DNA of 64,000 nucleotides from Candidatus Mediterraneibacter faecavium (GTDB lineage: Bacteria > Bacillota > Clostridia > Lachnospirales > Lachnospiraceae), in contig DWVY01000012.1 in NCBI GenBank assembly GCA_019119995.1, positions 35,132-99,131 of the forward strand. Reading direction: 5' to 3'. The notes beneath the pieces were generated by a model. It saw nothing but the letters and a program-made list of their open reading frames with translations, did no database searches and was not told the origin of the DNA. The position numbers and the translations under genes were made by a program. Of this stretch, positions 7,874-16,295 are shown piece by piece (positions within the stretch are counted from its first letter, which is position 1; each line of letters starts with the position of its first letter).

Positions 7874-8791
7874 TCAATTTATGTTCTTATCCTGCCATTT
7901 ACAGCGGTACTGGCGCGGCGTATAACCTGTGGCCTCACGGAAAACCTTTCCGAAATAGCTTGAATTTCCCATGCCGCAGGCGATCCCCACTTCTGTGACC
8001 GGCGCCTGGCTTTCTGCCAGCATCCGGCATGCGGTCTGGATGCGGTAACTCCTGATATAGTCTACAGGCGTCATGTGCAAATGATTCTGGAAGACTCTGT
8101 AACATTCTCTTTCGCTTAGAAATACAGCCGAAGCAAGCTCCCGGACCGAAATCTTTTCGGCGTAATGTTCATGGACGTATACCATCATGCCTTTTACCTT
8201 GCCATCTGCGATCTGCCCGGTCTGCGATCTCTCTTTCAGCAATGGAGCGCACATCTGAAACAGTTCGATCCATATCCGGGACAGCGCTTCCCGGATCTTG
8301 AACTCGTAGCCCGGTTCTTGTTCGGATAATGTGAATGCAGACCGGATCAGCTCGATGACTGCAGCCTGTTCCGGTTCATCCGGTGACAGCGCGATCAATT
8401 CGATCTGTGACGCCGTAACGATGGGAGAGATATACTTTTGTTCGATCAGACTGCCGTGCGATCCTGCCAGCAGCAGAGGGTCAAAGATATGCAGCAGCTG
8501 GATGTTGTCCTCTGCGCGTGTCAAAACCTGGGTCTTGTGCAGTACATTTGCATTTACCATTCCGGCTGAGCCGGCAGGAAAGACTAAATTTTTATGCGGC
8601 GTGTAATAGTTCAGTCCGCCGCTTTTCATATAGAACAGTTCAATCGCGTTATGCCAGTGCCACGGCGCAAAAGGCTCCGGGTAGGAATTCAATTCCGCCC
8701 GTGAAGCAAGGTACGGAAAGTCGGGCGTATCATACGGAAGATTTTCTTCCTTGCTGCCGGCTTGATATTCAATGCCCCGGATAATTTTCAT
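7874..8791 (-). CDS. AraC-family transcriptional regulator
   Basis: The 305-residue protein has an N-terminal cupin-like sensor with PWHWHNAIELFYMKSGG, then a C-terminal AraC double helix-turn-helix (SVRELASAVFLSERECYRVF and VTEVGIACGMGNSSYFGKVF, ending ATGYTPRQYR). GGGAGGTGG is spaced for ATG 8791, so the ATG at 8821 is not used. Such regulators usually sense sugars and activate neighbouring uptake or catabolic genes. Its downstream neighbours are decayed, so it may be orphaned. Confidence 0.88.
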   Translation of the reverse strand: MKIIRGIEYQAGSKEENLPYDTPDFPYLASRAELNSYPEPFAPWHWHNAIELFYMKSGGLNYYTPHKNLVFPAGSAGMVNANVLHKTQVLTRAEDNIQLLHIFDPLLLAGSHGSLIEQKYISPIVTASQIELIALSPDEPEQAAVIELIRSAFTLSEQEPGYEFKIREALSRIWIELFQMCAPLLKERSQTGQIADGKVKGMMVYVHEHYAEKISVRELASAVFLSERECYRVFQNHLHMTPVDYIRSYRIQTACRMLAESQAPVTEVGIACGMGNSSYFGKVFREATGYTPRQYRCKWQDKNIN

Positions 8792-8898
8792 GTGACCACC
8801 TCCCGAACTGAATTGTATCATACAGGAGCGATAAATGCATTTAAAACAATTGACATTGCGCCAAAGAGGCGGGCGGTGGCCGCTTTGTCAGGGAAGTC

Positions 8899-8927
8899 TT
8901 GCAAAATCTCCGCCAATGCCGTACAAT
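8899..8927 (+). promoter_or_regulatory. Promoter of the ecf operon
   Basis: TTGCAA at 8899-8904, a 17-bp spacer and TACAAT at 8922-8927 form a sigma-A-like promoter 43 bp before ecfA1. A second TTGACA-like hexamer at 8850 has no good partner. Confidence 0.55.
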
Positions 8928-8969
8928 AAAATGCAATGTTAACGGAAATATGCATCGGGAGGAGCAGCC

Positions 8970-9827
8970 ATGCCGACAGAGATGATACAGGCGGAGAAAC
9001 TGATCTATGAATATGACAAGCGGGATGAAGAGGGCAATATCATCGGAGCAGAGCGCGCGATAGACGGCGTGGACATCGATGTGTCTGCCGGTTCATTTGT
9101 GGCTATACTGGGACATAACGGTTCCGGCAAATCCACGCTTGCCAAGCATATGAACGCGATCCTCGTCCCCACGGGCGGAACGATGTGGGTGGACGGGAGA
9201 GATACGAAAGATCCGGATGAACTGTGGAATGTGCGCCAGACTGCGGGGATGGTATTCCAGAATCCGGACAACCAGATCATCGGCACTGTGGTCGAGGAGG
9301 ACGTGGGATTCGGCCCGGAGAACCTGGGAGTGCCCACGGACGAGATCTGGCAGCGGGTGGAGGAGAGCCTGAAAGCGGTCGGGATGCTCGACCGGCGCAA
9401 GGATTCGCCGAATAAGCTCTCCGGCGGACAGAAGCAGCGCGTGGCGATCGCGGGCGTCCTTGCCATGGAGCCGAAGTGTATCGTGCTGGACGAGCCCACC
9501 GCCATGCTGGATCCCAACGGAAGAAAAGAAGTGATCCGGGCGGTGGAGGAACTCCGTAAGAAAAAGCATGTTACGGTTATCCTGATCACACATTATATGG
9601 AAGAAGTGATAGATGCGGATCAGGTATTTGTCATGGACGGCGGACATATCGTGATGCACGGGACTCCGCGGGAGATATTCAGCCGTGTGGACGAGCTGAA
9701 ATCATACCGGATGGATGTGCCGCAGGTGACGATGCTTGCGGAAGAGTTAAGGAAACGGGGATTAGATCTTCCGAAAGGGATCCTCAGAAGAGAAGAGTTG
9801 TTGGAGGCATTATGTCGATTGCGTTAG
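8970..9827 (+). CDS. ecfA1: ECF transporter ATPase EcfA1
   Basis: One of two ATPases that energise a group II energy-coupling-factor transporter for vitamins or metal ions. The 285-residue protein has Walker A GHNGSGKSTLAKH, a Q-loop in VFQNPDNQIIGT, signature LSGGQKQRVAIAG, Walker B CIVLDEPTAMLDP and the switch His in ILITHYMEE. GGGAGGAG precedes ATG 8970. The end overlaps ecfA2 by 16 bp. No S-component is adjacent, as expected for a shared group II module. Confidence 0.95.
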   Translation: MPTEMIQAEKLIYEYDKRDEEGNIIGAERAIDGVDIDVSAGSFVAILGHNGSGKSTLAKHMNAILVPTGGTMWVDGRDTKDPDELWNVRQTAGMVFQNPDNQIIGTVVEEDVGFGPENLGVPTDEIWQRVEESLKAVGMLDRRKDSPNKLSGGQKQRVAIAGVLAMEPKCIVLDEPTAMLDPNGRKEVIRAVEELRKKKHVTVILITHYMEEVIDADQVFVMDGGHIVMHGTPREIFSRVDELKSYRMDVPQVTMLAEELRKRGLDLPKGILRREELLEALCRLR

Positions 9828-10660
9828 AACATGTAAGTTATGTATACAGCCCAGGGACGGCTTATGAAAAGCATGCGTTAAAGGACGTGAGCTTTGAGAT
9901 CCCGCAGGGGCAGTTTGTGGGGATCATCGGGCATACCGGATCGGGAAAGTCCACGCTGATCCAGCATCTGAACGGTCTGGTCCGGGCGACGTCCGGCAGG
10001 GTGGTCTATGAAGGGCAGAACATTTATGATGAGGAATATAATATGCGCGCCCTGCGAAGCCAGGTGGGGCTTGTGTTCCAGTACCCGGAGTACCAGCTCT
10101 TCGAGGTGGATGTGATAAGCGACGTCTGTTTCGGGCCGAAGAATCAGGGGCTGTCACCGGAAGAATGTGAGAAGAACGCGCGGGAAGCGCTTGAACTGGT
10201 GGGATTTCCGGAGAAATACTATAAGCAGTCGCCCTTTGAACTGTCGGGCGGACAGAAGAGAAGAGTGGCGATCGCGGGCGTGCTCGCAATGAAGCCGAAA
10301 GTACTGATCCTGGATGAGCCGACAGCGGGGCTTGACCCGAAAGGAAGAGACGAGATCCTCGATCAGGTGGAGAAGCTGCACAAAGAGACAGGGATGACTG
10401 TCATTCTGGTTTCCCACAGCATGGAGGATATCGCGCGGTATGTGGAGCGCATCATCGTCATGAATCATGGTGAGAAGATGCTGGACGGTACGCCCAAAGA
10501 GGTGTTCCGTCATTATAAAGAGCTTGAGAAAGTGGGGCTTGCCGCGCCGCAGGTGACATATGTGATGCACGGCCTGAAAGAGCGTGGATTTGATGTTTCA
10601 CCGGACGCCACAACGATCGAAGAGGCTGCGGACGAGATCATGAGGGCTCTTAAGGGCTGA
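9812..10660 (+). CDS. ecfA2: ECF transporter ATPase EcfA2
   Basis: The second ATPase of the ECF module, 282 residues. Walker A GHTGSGKSTLIQHLNG, Q-loop VFQYPEYQLFEVDV, signature LSGGQKRRVAIAG, Walker B LILDEPTAGLDP and LVSHSMEDI are all present. The VFQYPEYQLFE form of the Q-loop is typical of EcfA2. The start overlaps ecfA1 and is preceded by GGAGG. EcfA1 and EcfA2 form a heterodimer on EcfT. Confidence 0.95.
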   Translation: MSIALEHVSYVYSPGTAYEKHALKDVSFEIPQGQFVGIIGHTGSGKSTLIQHLNGLVRATSGRVVYEGQNIYDEEYNMRALRSQVGLVFQYPEYQLFEVDVISDVCFGPKNQGLSPEECEKNAREALELVGFPEKYYKQSPFELSGGQKRRVAIAGVLAMKPKVLILDEPTAGLDPKGRDEILDQVEKLHKETGMTVILVSHSMEDIARYVERIIVMNHGEKMLDGTPKEVFRHYKELEKVGLAAPQVTYVMHGLKERGFDVSPDATTIEEAADEIMRALKG

Positions 10661-10690
10661 GGGTAAGTTCGCAGATACAGAGGAGATATT

Positions 10691-11515
10691 ATGATCAGAG
10701 ATATAACAATCGGACAGTATTATCCGGCGCAGAGCCGGATACACAGACTGGATCCCAGGGTGAAGATCGTCTGCACCCTGCTTTTCCTTGTGTCCCTTTT
10801 CATACAGAACAGTCTGCTGGGTTATGTGATTGCGACGATCTACCTGGGGGCTGTGATCAGGCTGTCGAAAGTGCCGCTGAAATATATCGTGAAAGGTCTG
10901 AAGCCGATCGTGATCCTGCTTTTGTTTACCGTGGTGATGAACCTGTTCCTTACCCGGGACGGGGAGACACTCGTGCATTTCCGGATCTTTACGATCACGG
11001 AAGGCGGTCTGCGCACATCGGTGTTTATGGCGGTGCGGCTGATGTATCTTGTGGCAGGCTCGTCGATCATGACATTTACCACGTCACCCAACGGACTGAC
11101 CGACGGGATGGAGAAGCTGCTCCATCCGCTCAATAAGCTGAATGTGCCGGTCCATGAAGTGGCGATGATGATGTCCATCGCACTGCGTTTCATTCCGATC
11201 CTGCTGGAAGAGACGGATAAGATCATGAAAGCACAGCAGGCGAGGGGCGCCGACTTTGAGAGCGGAAACATTATCCAGAGGGCAAAGGCTATGGTGCCGA
11301 TCCTCGTGCCGCTGTTCGTGTCCGCGTTCCGCAGGGCGAACGATCTGGCAATGGCCATGGAATCCCGCTGCTATCACGGCGGGGAGGGGCGGACGAAGAT
11401 GAAGCCGCTCCGGTATAAGGGCAGAGATCGGATCGCATATATTTTGACCTTGATCTATCTTGTTGTGATATTCGTAGCTGGAAGGTTCGTTCCCTTTAAA
11501 TTGTGGATCTTCTAA
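10691..11515 (+). CDS. ecfT: ECF transporter transmembrane protein EcfT
   Basis: EcfT is the membrane scaffold that couples the ATPases to interchangeable S-components. The 274-residue protein starts MIRDITIGQYYPAQSRIH, which matches the family's first loop, and has multiple hydrophobic helices. The coupling motifs appear as QQARGADFESG and MAMESRCYHGG, both with the Ala-Arg-Gly or Ser-Arg pattern that contacts the ATPases. GAGGAG precedes ATG 10691. It is third in the ecf operon, 30 bp after ecfA2. Confidence 0.94.
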   Translation: MIRDITIGQYYPAQSRIHRLDPRVKIVCTLLFLVSLFIQNSLLGYVIATIYLGAVIRLSKVPLKYIVKGLKPIVILLLFTVVMNLFLTRDGETLVHFRIFTITEGGLRTSVFMAVRLMYLVAGSSIMTFTTSPNGLTDGMEKLLHPLNKLNVPVHEVAMMMSIALRFIPILLEETDKIMKAQQARGADFESGNIIQRAKAMVPILVPLFVSAFRRANDLAMAMESRCYHGGEGRTKMKPLRYKGRDRIAYILTLIYLVVIFVAGRFVPFKLWIF

Positions 11516-11561
11516 GCGGAGAGAGTTGATCTGTATCCGCTTGGGGACAGGCTGAATGTTG

Positions 11562-11602
11562 ATCGGGGACGTAGTAAAACCCGGTTTTACTACGTCCCCG
11601 AT
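11562..11602. repeat. Palindromic repeat, copy A
   Basis: Two 20-bp arms (ATCGGGGACGTAGTAAAACC and its exact complement) meet around one central base. Related palindromes with the same core, GGGGACGTAGTRAA...TTTACTACGTCCCC, occur at 17799-17843 and 24167-24243. It lies between ecfT and truA, 12 bp before the truA start. No T-tract follows. It is a dispersed family of unknown function, REP- or MITE-like. Confidence 0.85.
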
Positions 11603-11613
11603 TGGAGGTTATC

Positions 11614-12360
11614 ATGCGTAGAATTAAGTTTACCGTCGCCTACGACGGCACTGACTACTGCGGCTGGCAGATACAGCCGAACGGGATTACGGTAGAGGAA
11701 GTGTTAAACCGTGCGCTTTCGCGGCTGACAAGAGAGGAGATCCGGGTCACCGGAGCCAGCCGGACGGATGCGGGCGTGCATGCGAGGGGCAACGTGGCTG
11801 TTTTTGATACTTCATCTTCTATTCCGCCTGAGCGTTTCGCCTATGCGGTGAATGCGCTCCTCCCGGAAGACATCGCGGTGGTAAGTTCGGAAGAAGTCCC
11901 GGAAAGCTGGCATCCGAGATACCAGACTTCGGTCAAGACTTATGAATACCGTATCCTGAACCGCGAGATGCCGGATCCGCTCAGAAGGAAGTATACATGG
12001 CATGTGTCATTTCCGCTGGATATCGACAAGATGAGAGAAGCGGCGGAGTACCTGAAAGGGGAGCACGACTTCCGGAGTTTCTGCAGTATCCATACCGGGG
12101 CTAAGACTACAGTGCGGACAGTCTATGCGCTGGACATAGAGAAAACGGGCGATGAAATTGTGATCCGCATCAGCGGAAACGGATTCCTCTACAATATGGT
12201 GCGCATCATCGCTGGTACTCTGGCAGAAGCGGGACGAGGGTTCAGAGCGCCGGATAGTGTGAAGAAGATACTTGAAGCAGAAGAACGGGAAAAGTCAGGG
12301 GCTACGGCTCCGCCACAGGGGCTTGTGCTTGACAGTATCAGGTACGGGGAAGCCCCTTAA
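11614..12360 (+). CDS. truA: tRNA pseudouridine synthase A
   Basis: TruA makes pseudouridine at positions 38-40 of tRNA anticodon arms. The 248-residue protein carries FTVAYDGTDYCGWQIQPN at the N terminus, the catalytic-Asp motif GASRTDAGVHARGNV and the C-terminal block ISGNGFLYNMVRIIAGTL. GGAGGT precedes ATG 11614; the upstream TTG in frame is not needed. The ecf-truA order is typical of Firmicutes. Confidence 0.96.
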   Translation: MRRIKFTVAYDGTDYCGWQIQPNGITVEEVLNRALSRLTREEIRVTGASRTDAGVHARGNVAVFDTSSSIPPERFAYAVNALLPEDIAVVSSEEVPESWHPRYQTSVKTYEYRILNREMPDPLRRKYTWHVSFPLDIDKMREAAEYLKGEHDFRSFCSIHTGAKTTVRTVYALDIEKTGDEIVIRISGNGFLYNMVRIIAGTLAEAGRGFRAPDSVKKILEAEEREKSGATAPPQGLVLDSIRYGEAP

Positions 12361-12453
12361 CAGCTCAGTCCGCGCCATTCGTAAAACCGCACTTTGTGCT
12401 TAGTGCGGCTGCCGCCGCTGTTTTCCTCATTTACAGGCGCTCAACTCATCTGA

Positions 12454-12501
12454 ATGTCAGTGAACGGATTCTTATGCGAGCATAAATCCGTTCACTGACA
12501 T
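12454..12501. repeat. 17-bp stem hairpin after truA
   Basis: ATGTCAGTGAACGGATT at 12454-12470 pairs exactly with 12485-12501 across a 14-nt loop, with extra CTG/CAG pairs outside. There is no T-tract. It may be a small palindromic repeat or a transcript-end stabiliser. The remaining gap from truA to the nagB promoter (12361-12550) shows nothing else. Confidence 0.6.
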
Positions 12502-12550
12502 CAGAAGGCTGAACTGTCACAAAGTTTCTGATTTGGAAACCGGCTAAAGC

Positions 12551-12579
12551 TTGACAAAAAACAGGCTTGTTGCTACTAT
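12551..12579 (+). promoter_or_regulatory. Promoter of nagB
   Basis: TTGACA at 12551-12556, a 17-bp spacer and TACTAT at 12574-12579. The transcript would start just upstream of the antiterminator element, leaving an untranslated leader of about 145 nt. Confidence 0.7.
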
Positions 12580-12597
12580 TAAACGTAGTGAAAGGTT

Positions 12598-12676
12598 GGA
12601 TTGTTACTTCCAGGAGGCAAAACCAGATTTTCAGGAGATGAAGTATGTTTTCGTACCTGAAAATCTGGTTTTTTTG
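12598..12676 (+). promoter_or_regulatory. BglG/LicT-type antiterminator (RAT) overlapping a terminator, nagB leader
   Basis: GGATTGTTACT...AGGCAAAACC at 12598-12624 matches the RNA antiterminator bound by BglG/LicT/GlcT-family proteins. Its 3' end overlaps the 5' arm of a strong terminator: AAACCAGATTTTCAGG at 12620-12635 pairs with 12656-12671, followed by Ts. The two structures are mutually exclusive, so binding of the antiterminator protein would allow read-through into nagB-nagA. The likely protein is encoded at 14822-15658, whose own leader carries the same element. Confidence 0.88.
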
Positions 12677-12731
12677 TTACTGATGAAGCAGAAGACCGTC
12701 TATTTTGAGCAGCATGAAGGAGGAAGAGAAA

Positions 12732-13472
12732 ATGATGAGAATCTATGAAACAGCAAACTATGAGGAAATGAGCAGGAAAGCTGCCAATATCCTGTCAGCG
12801 CAGGTGATCTTAAAGCCGGACTGTGTGCTGGGACTGGCAACGGGTTCCACGCCGATCGGTACATACGACCAGCTCGTCGAATGGTATGAGAAAGGGGATC
12901 TTGATTTCTCAGAAGTAAAGACCGTGAACCTGGACGAGTACAGAGGGCTGACACGGGACAATGATCAGAGCTACTACTATTTCATGCATGAGCATCTGTT
13001 CGACCGCGTGAATATCGACCCTGCGAATACGAATGTACCGGACGGAACGGAACCGGATGCGGAAAAAGAGTGCGACAGATATGAGAAGCTGATCGACTCC
13101 ATGGGAGGCATTGATATCCAGCTGCTTGGCCTGGGGCACAACGGGCACATCGGATTTAATGAGCCGGACAGTTCATTTGCAAAGAAGACACATTGTGTGG
13201 ATCTGACAGAGAGTACGATCGAGGCGAATAAGAGATTCTTTGCATCTGCGGATGAAGTTCCGCGCCAGGCATATACTATGGGTATCGGAACGATCATGAA
13301 GGCAAAGAAGATCCTGCTTGTTGTAAATGGAGAGGCGAAGGCTGATATTGTCGCAAAAGCATTTTTCGGGCCGGTGACACCGGAAGTGCCGGCTTCGATA
13401 CTCCAGCTTCATAATGATGTTGTTATTGTTGCGGACAAGGCGGCTCTCTCCAAGATACCGGCTCAGGCATAA
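12732..13472 (+). CDS. nagB: Glucosamine-6-phosphate deaminase
   Basis: NagB converts glucosamine-6-phosphate to fructose-6-phosphate and ammonia, the last step of GlcNAc breakdown. The 246-residue protein has LGLATGSTPIGTYDQLV, TVNLDEYRGL with the catalytic Asp-Glu, and LGLGHNGHIGFNEPDSSF. AAGGAGG at 12717-12723 is 8 nt from ATG 12732; ATG 12735 is an alternative. Expression is governed by the RAT/terminator leader. nagA follows after 32 bp. Confidence 0.96.
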   Translation: MMRIYETANYEEMSRKAANILSAQVILKPDCVLGLATGSTPIGTYDQLVEWYEKGDLDFSEVKTVNLDEYRGLTRDNDQSYYYFMHEHLFDRVNIDPANTNVPDGTEPDAEKECDRYEKLIDSMGGIDIQLLGLGHNGHIGFNEPDSSFAKKTHCVDLTESTIEANKRFFASADEVPRQAYTMGIGTIMKAKKILLVVNGEAKADIVAKAFFGPVTPEVPASILQLHNDVVIVADKAALSKIPAQA

Positions 13473-13504
13473 ATGCGGATCGTCAGACTAAGGGGGTACG
13501 GATC

Positions 13505-14620
13505 ATGAGGATCAAAAACGTAAAGGTATATACAGAAGATAAGAAATTCATTCCGGGCGAGGTGAGCGTGAGTGGCGGAAAGTTTTCTGCTGATCCTGCA
13601 GACGACGGAGAAGTGCTGGACGGTGAAGGCTGCTATATGATCCCGGGACTGGTAGATATCCATTTCCACGGATGTGTTGGGGATGATTTCTGTGATGCAA
13701 AAGAAGAGGGCATCGCCAATATGGCAAAATATGAGGCTTCCGTCGGTGTCACATCGATCTGCCCGGCGACAATGACACTTTCCGAAGAGGAACTCCACAA
13801 CATCATGAAGACAGCCGGCGCCTACAGCGGGACTGAAGGTGCAAAGCTGGTCGGGATCAATATGGAAGGCCCTTTTATCAGCGAGAAAAAGAAAGGGGCG
13901 CAGGCGGCGAAATATATCAGAAAATGTGATGCGGATCTTTTCCGGAAACTTCAGGAGGAATCCGGCGGCCTGATCAAACTCGTCGATATTGCCCCTGAAA
14001 ATGACGGGGCGTTGGAGTTTATCCGCGAGGTAAAAGATGAAGTCGTGATATCGATCGCCCATACGGTGGCTGATTATGACGCGGCTTCGAAAGCGTTGGC
14101 GGAAGGGGCAAGCCATGTGACGCATCTCTATAATGCGATGCCGCCGCTTAATCACAGAGAGCCGGGAGTGATCGGAGCAGCCCGTGATGATGAGAAGTGC
14201 CATGTGGAGCTGATCTGCGACGGAGTCCATATCCATCCGTCTGTCGTGCGTGCGACATTTGCAATGTTCGGAGCAGACAGAGTGATCCTGATCAGCGACA
14301 GTATGAGGGCGACCGGACTTACGGACGGACAGTATACACTTGGCGGACAGGATGTATTTGTAAAAGGACCGAAAGCGACACTGGCTGACGGGACGATCGC
14401 CGGCTCAGCGACAGACCTTATGGGATGTATGCGTGTGGCGGTACAGAAAATGGGGATCCCGCTGGAGGACGCTGTAGGATGTGCGACAGTGAATCCTGCA
14501 AAAGAGATCGGGATCTATGATCACTGCGGTAGTATCACGCCGGGAAAAGATGCGGACTTTGTTCTGCTTGATGAAGAACTGAATGTGAAGGCTGTGTATA
14601 TAAACGGTAAAAAGCAGTGA
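13505..14620 (+). CDS. nagA: N-acetylglucosamine-6-phosphate deacetylase
   Basis: NagA removes the acetyl group from GlcNAc-6-phosphate to give the NagB substrate. The 371-residue protein shows the amidohydrolase pattern: metal motif DIHFHGCVGDDFCD, INMEGPFISEKKKGAQ with the metal-binding Glu, THLYNAMPPLNHREPG, CDGVHIHPSVVR, and the catalytic Asp in LISDSMRATGL. GGGGG precedes ATG 13505. It is second in the nagBA operon. Confidence 0.96.
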   Translation: MRIKNVKVYTEDKKFIPGEVSVSGGKFSADPADDGEVLDGEGCYMIPGLVDIHFHGCVGDDFCDAKEEGIANMAKYEASVGVTSICPATMTLSEEELHNIMKTAGAYSGTEGAKLVGINMEGPFISEKKKGAQAAKYIRKCDADLFRKLQEESGGLIKLVDIAPENDGALEFIREVKDEVVISIAHTVADYDAASKALAEGASHVTHLYNAMPPLNHREPGVIGAARDDEKCHVELICDGVHIHPSVVRATFAMFGADRVILISDSMRATGLTDGQYTLGGQDVFVKGPKATLADGTIAGSATDLMGCMRVAVQKMGIPLEDAVGCATVNPAKEIGIYDHCGSITPGKDADFVLLDEELNVKAVYINGKKQ

Positions 14621-14670
14621 TAAATTAATAAACAAAAAATAAATTGTATAAACAAAAAATAAAAAACAGA

Positions 14671-14699
14671 TTGACTTTGACCGGTGAATCTGGTATATT
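14671..14699 (+). promoter_or_regulatory. Promoter of the antiterminator-PTS operon
   Basis: TTGACT at 14671-14676, a 17-bp spacer and TATATT at 14694-14699, placed just upstream of the second RAT element. Confidence 0.68.
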
Positions 14700-14722
14700 G
14701 TTAACAATAAGTAAATACAGCA

Positions 14723-14803
14723 GGATTGTTACTGTATGGCAGGCAAAACCAAATTTTGTAAACATAACGTTTACGGGTATGTTTATGAAGTTTGGTTTTT
14801 TTG
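14723..14803 (+). promoter_or_regulatory. Second RAT/terminator switch, in the leader of the antiterminator gene
   Basis: GGATTGTTACTG...AGGCAAAACC at 14723-14750 matches the BglG-family antiterminator and closely resembles the nagB leader copy. It overlaps a terminator whose arms are AAACCAAA (14746 on) with TAAACAT and their complements at 14778-14798, followed by Ts. The arrangement predicts that the antiterminator controls its own operon, including the PTS genes. Confidence 0.87.
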
Positions 14804-14821
14804 TCTCCTGAAAGGATCAAT

Positions 14822-15658
14822 ATGCAAATAGAAAAGGTAATTAATAATAATATCGTTTCTGCGTTTGATGACACAGGGAGAGAAGTTGTTGTAATGGGCA
14901 GGGGGCTGGGATTCGGAGTACGGCCGGGACAGTCTGTTGATGAAAAGAAAGTAGAAAAGGTATTCCGGATCAAGAGCCGGGACACAGCGGATCAGTTAAA
15001 AGAACTTCTCGCAGACATGCCGCTTGAGAGAGCGCAGATCTCGGCAGATATCATTGCTTTTGCAAAAAGTAATCTGAACCTGAAGCTGAATCAGAGTATT
15101 TACGTAACGCTGACAGACCATATCAATTTTACGATCGACCGTTTCGAGCAGGGGATTAATCTGCAGAACGCCCTGCTGTGGGAGATTAAAAGATTCTATC
15201 CCCATGAGTTTGATCTCGGACGATATGCCCTGAAACTGATCAAAGAACGGCTCGATGTGGAACTGCCGGAGGATGAAGCGGGATTTATCGCAATGCATTT
15301 TGTAAATGCGGAATATGGGACGAACATACGGGATGCGTTCCGTTTCCCGAACCAGCTCAAAGATATCCTGGAAATTACCAGCGATGAACTGGGGATCGTT
15401 CTCGATGAGCGGACGCTGCATTATGAACGTTTTGTAACGCATCTGAAATTTCTTCTCCAGAGGGTATACCGCAGAGAACTCCTGCCGAATGAGGAGAACG
15501 AACTGGCGGAACTGATGCGCACGAAATATCCGAAAGAGTATGCCTGCAGCTGCAAGATAGCCGAGTATATAGAGGAGAATACAGACTGCAGACTTTCCGG
15601 GGAGGAAGTCATGTATCTTGCGATCCATATCAGGCGGGTAACTATGGCAGAAGATTAG
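14822..15658 (+). CDS. BglG/LicT-family transcriptional antiterminator with two PRDs
   Basis: The 278-residue protein has an N-terminal RNA-binding CAT domain (MQIEKVINNNIVSAFDDTGR ... GRGLGFGVRPGQSVD) followed by two PTS regulation domains. The regulatory histidines are visible in TLTDHINF and FIAMHFVN (PRD1) and in FVTHLKFLL and LAIHIRRVT (PRD2). Such proteins bind RAT RNA and are switched by phosphorylation from PTS components. GAAAGG precedes ATG 14822. The gene lies between nagBA and the PTS genes, and the only two RAT elements seen are upstream of nagB and of itself. The inferred role is GlcNAc-responsive antitermination. Confidence 0.92.
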   Translation: MQIEKVINNNIVSAFDDTGREVVVMGRGLGFGVRPGQSVDEKKVEKVFRIKSRDTADQLKELLADMPLERAQISADIIAFAKSNLNLKLNQSIYVTLTDHINFTIDRFEQGINLQNALLWEIKRFYPHEFDLGRYALKLIKERLDVELPEDEAGFIAMHFVNAEYGTNIRDAFRFPNQLKDILEITSDELGIVLDERTLHYERFVTHLKFLLQRVYRRELLPNEENELAELMRTKYPKEYACSCKIAEYIEENTDCRLSGEEVMYLAIHIRRVTMAED

Positions 15659-15696
15659 GAGACAGTTGTTGATCGATGTCGTGAAGAAAGGAGAAA

Positions 15697-16179
15697 ATGA
15701 TGTTTAACTTATTCAAAAAAAAGGAAAAGAAACACATGGTCGGATCTCCGGCAAAGGGAAAAGCGGTATCGCTGAAAGAAGTAAATGACCCTACATTTGC
15801 GGAGGAGATGCTCGGAAAAGGAGCGGCGGTCATTCCGGAGGAAGGAAAGATATATGCCCCGGCGGACGGTGAGATCGGGATGGTGTTCGATACGCTTCAT
15901 GCAATCAGTATGACGACAGACTTCGGCGCCGAGCTGCTGATCCATGTCGGGCTTGATACAGTCAAGATGAAAGGCGACGGCTTCACCGGACACGTAAAAG
16001 CTGGCGATCATGTGAAGAAAGGGGACCTGCTTCTTGAGGTCGATCTCGAAAAGGTAAAAGCCGCAGGGTATGACACGATCACACCTGTGCTTGTCTGCAA
16101 TACACAGGATTACGCGTCTGTAGAAGGGATCGAGTCCGCTCATGTCAACGCGGGAGACGACCTGATCGAACTATCATAA
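15697..16179 (+). CDS. PTS glucose-type IIA protein
   Basis: A 160-residue cytosolic phosphocarrier of the Crr/IIA-glucose family. The phosphorylated His is in LLIHVGLDTVKM, with the usual GDGF, HVKAGDHVKKGDLL and FGAELL context before it. It has a basic N terminus (FKKKEKKHM). Its separate IIA would feed the IICB protein next door, which lacks a IIA domain. GAAAGGAG precedes ATG 15697. Confidence 0.94.
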   Translation: MMFNLFKKKEKKHMVGSPAKGKAVSLKEVNDPTFAEEMLGKGAAVIPEEGKIYAPADGEIGMVFDTLHAISMTTDFGAELLIHVGLDTVKMKGDGFTGHVKAGDHVKKGDLLLEVDLEKVKAAGYDTITPVLVCNTQDYASVEGIESAHVNAGDDLIELS

Positions 16180-16223
16180 AAAGAGGCGGGCTGCGAAGAG
16201 GCAGACGCCTGTCAAAGTGATTT

Positions 16224-16243
16224 TAACCGGGATGCCCGGTTGA
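16224..16243. repeat. Small hairpin between IIA and IICB
   Basis: AACCGGG and CCCGGTT pair across a three-base loop in the 116-bp gap before the IICB gene. There is no T-tract. It could adjust the relative amounts of IIA and IICB messages, but that is speculative. Confidence 0.3.
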
Positions 16244-16295
16244 AATAGAAAAAGGGATTATGGCGAGAGTCAAAAATAAGGAGGGAATTATTTAA

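Noticed and set aside
12551..12748. 65-residue frame across the nagB leader
   Set aside because: It covers the promoter, antiterminator and terminator and is a by-product of that sequence.
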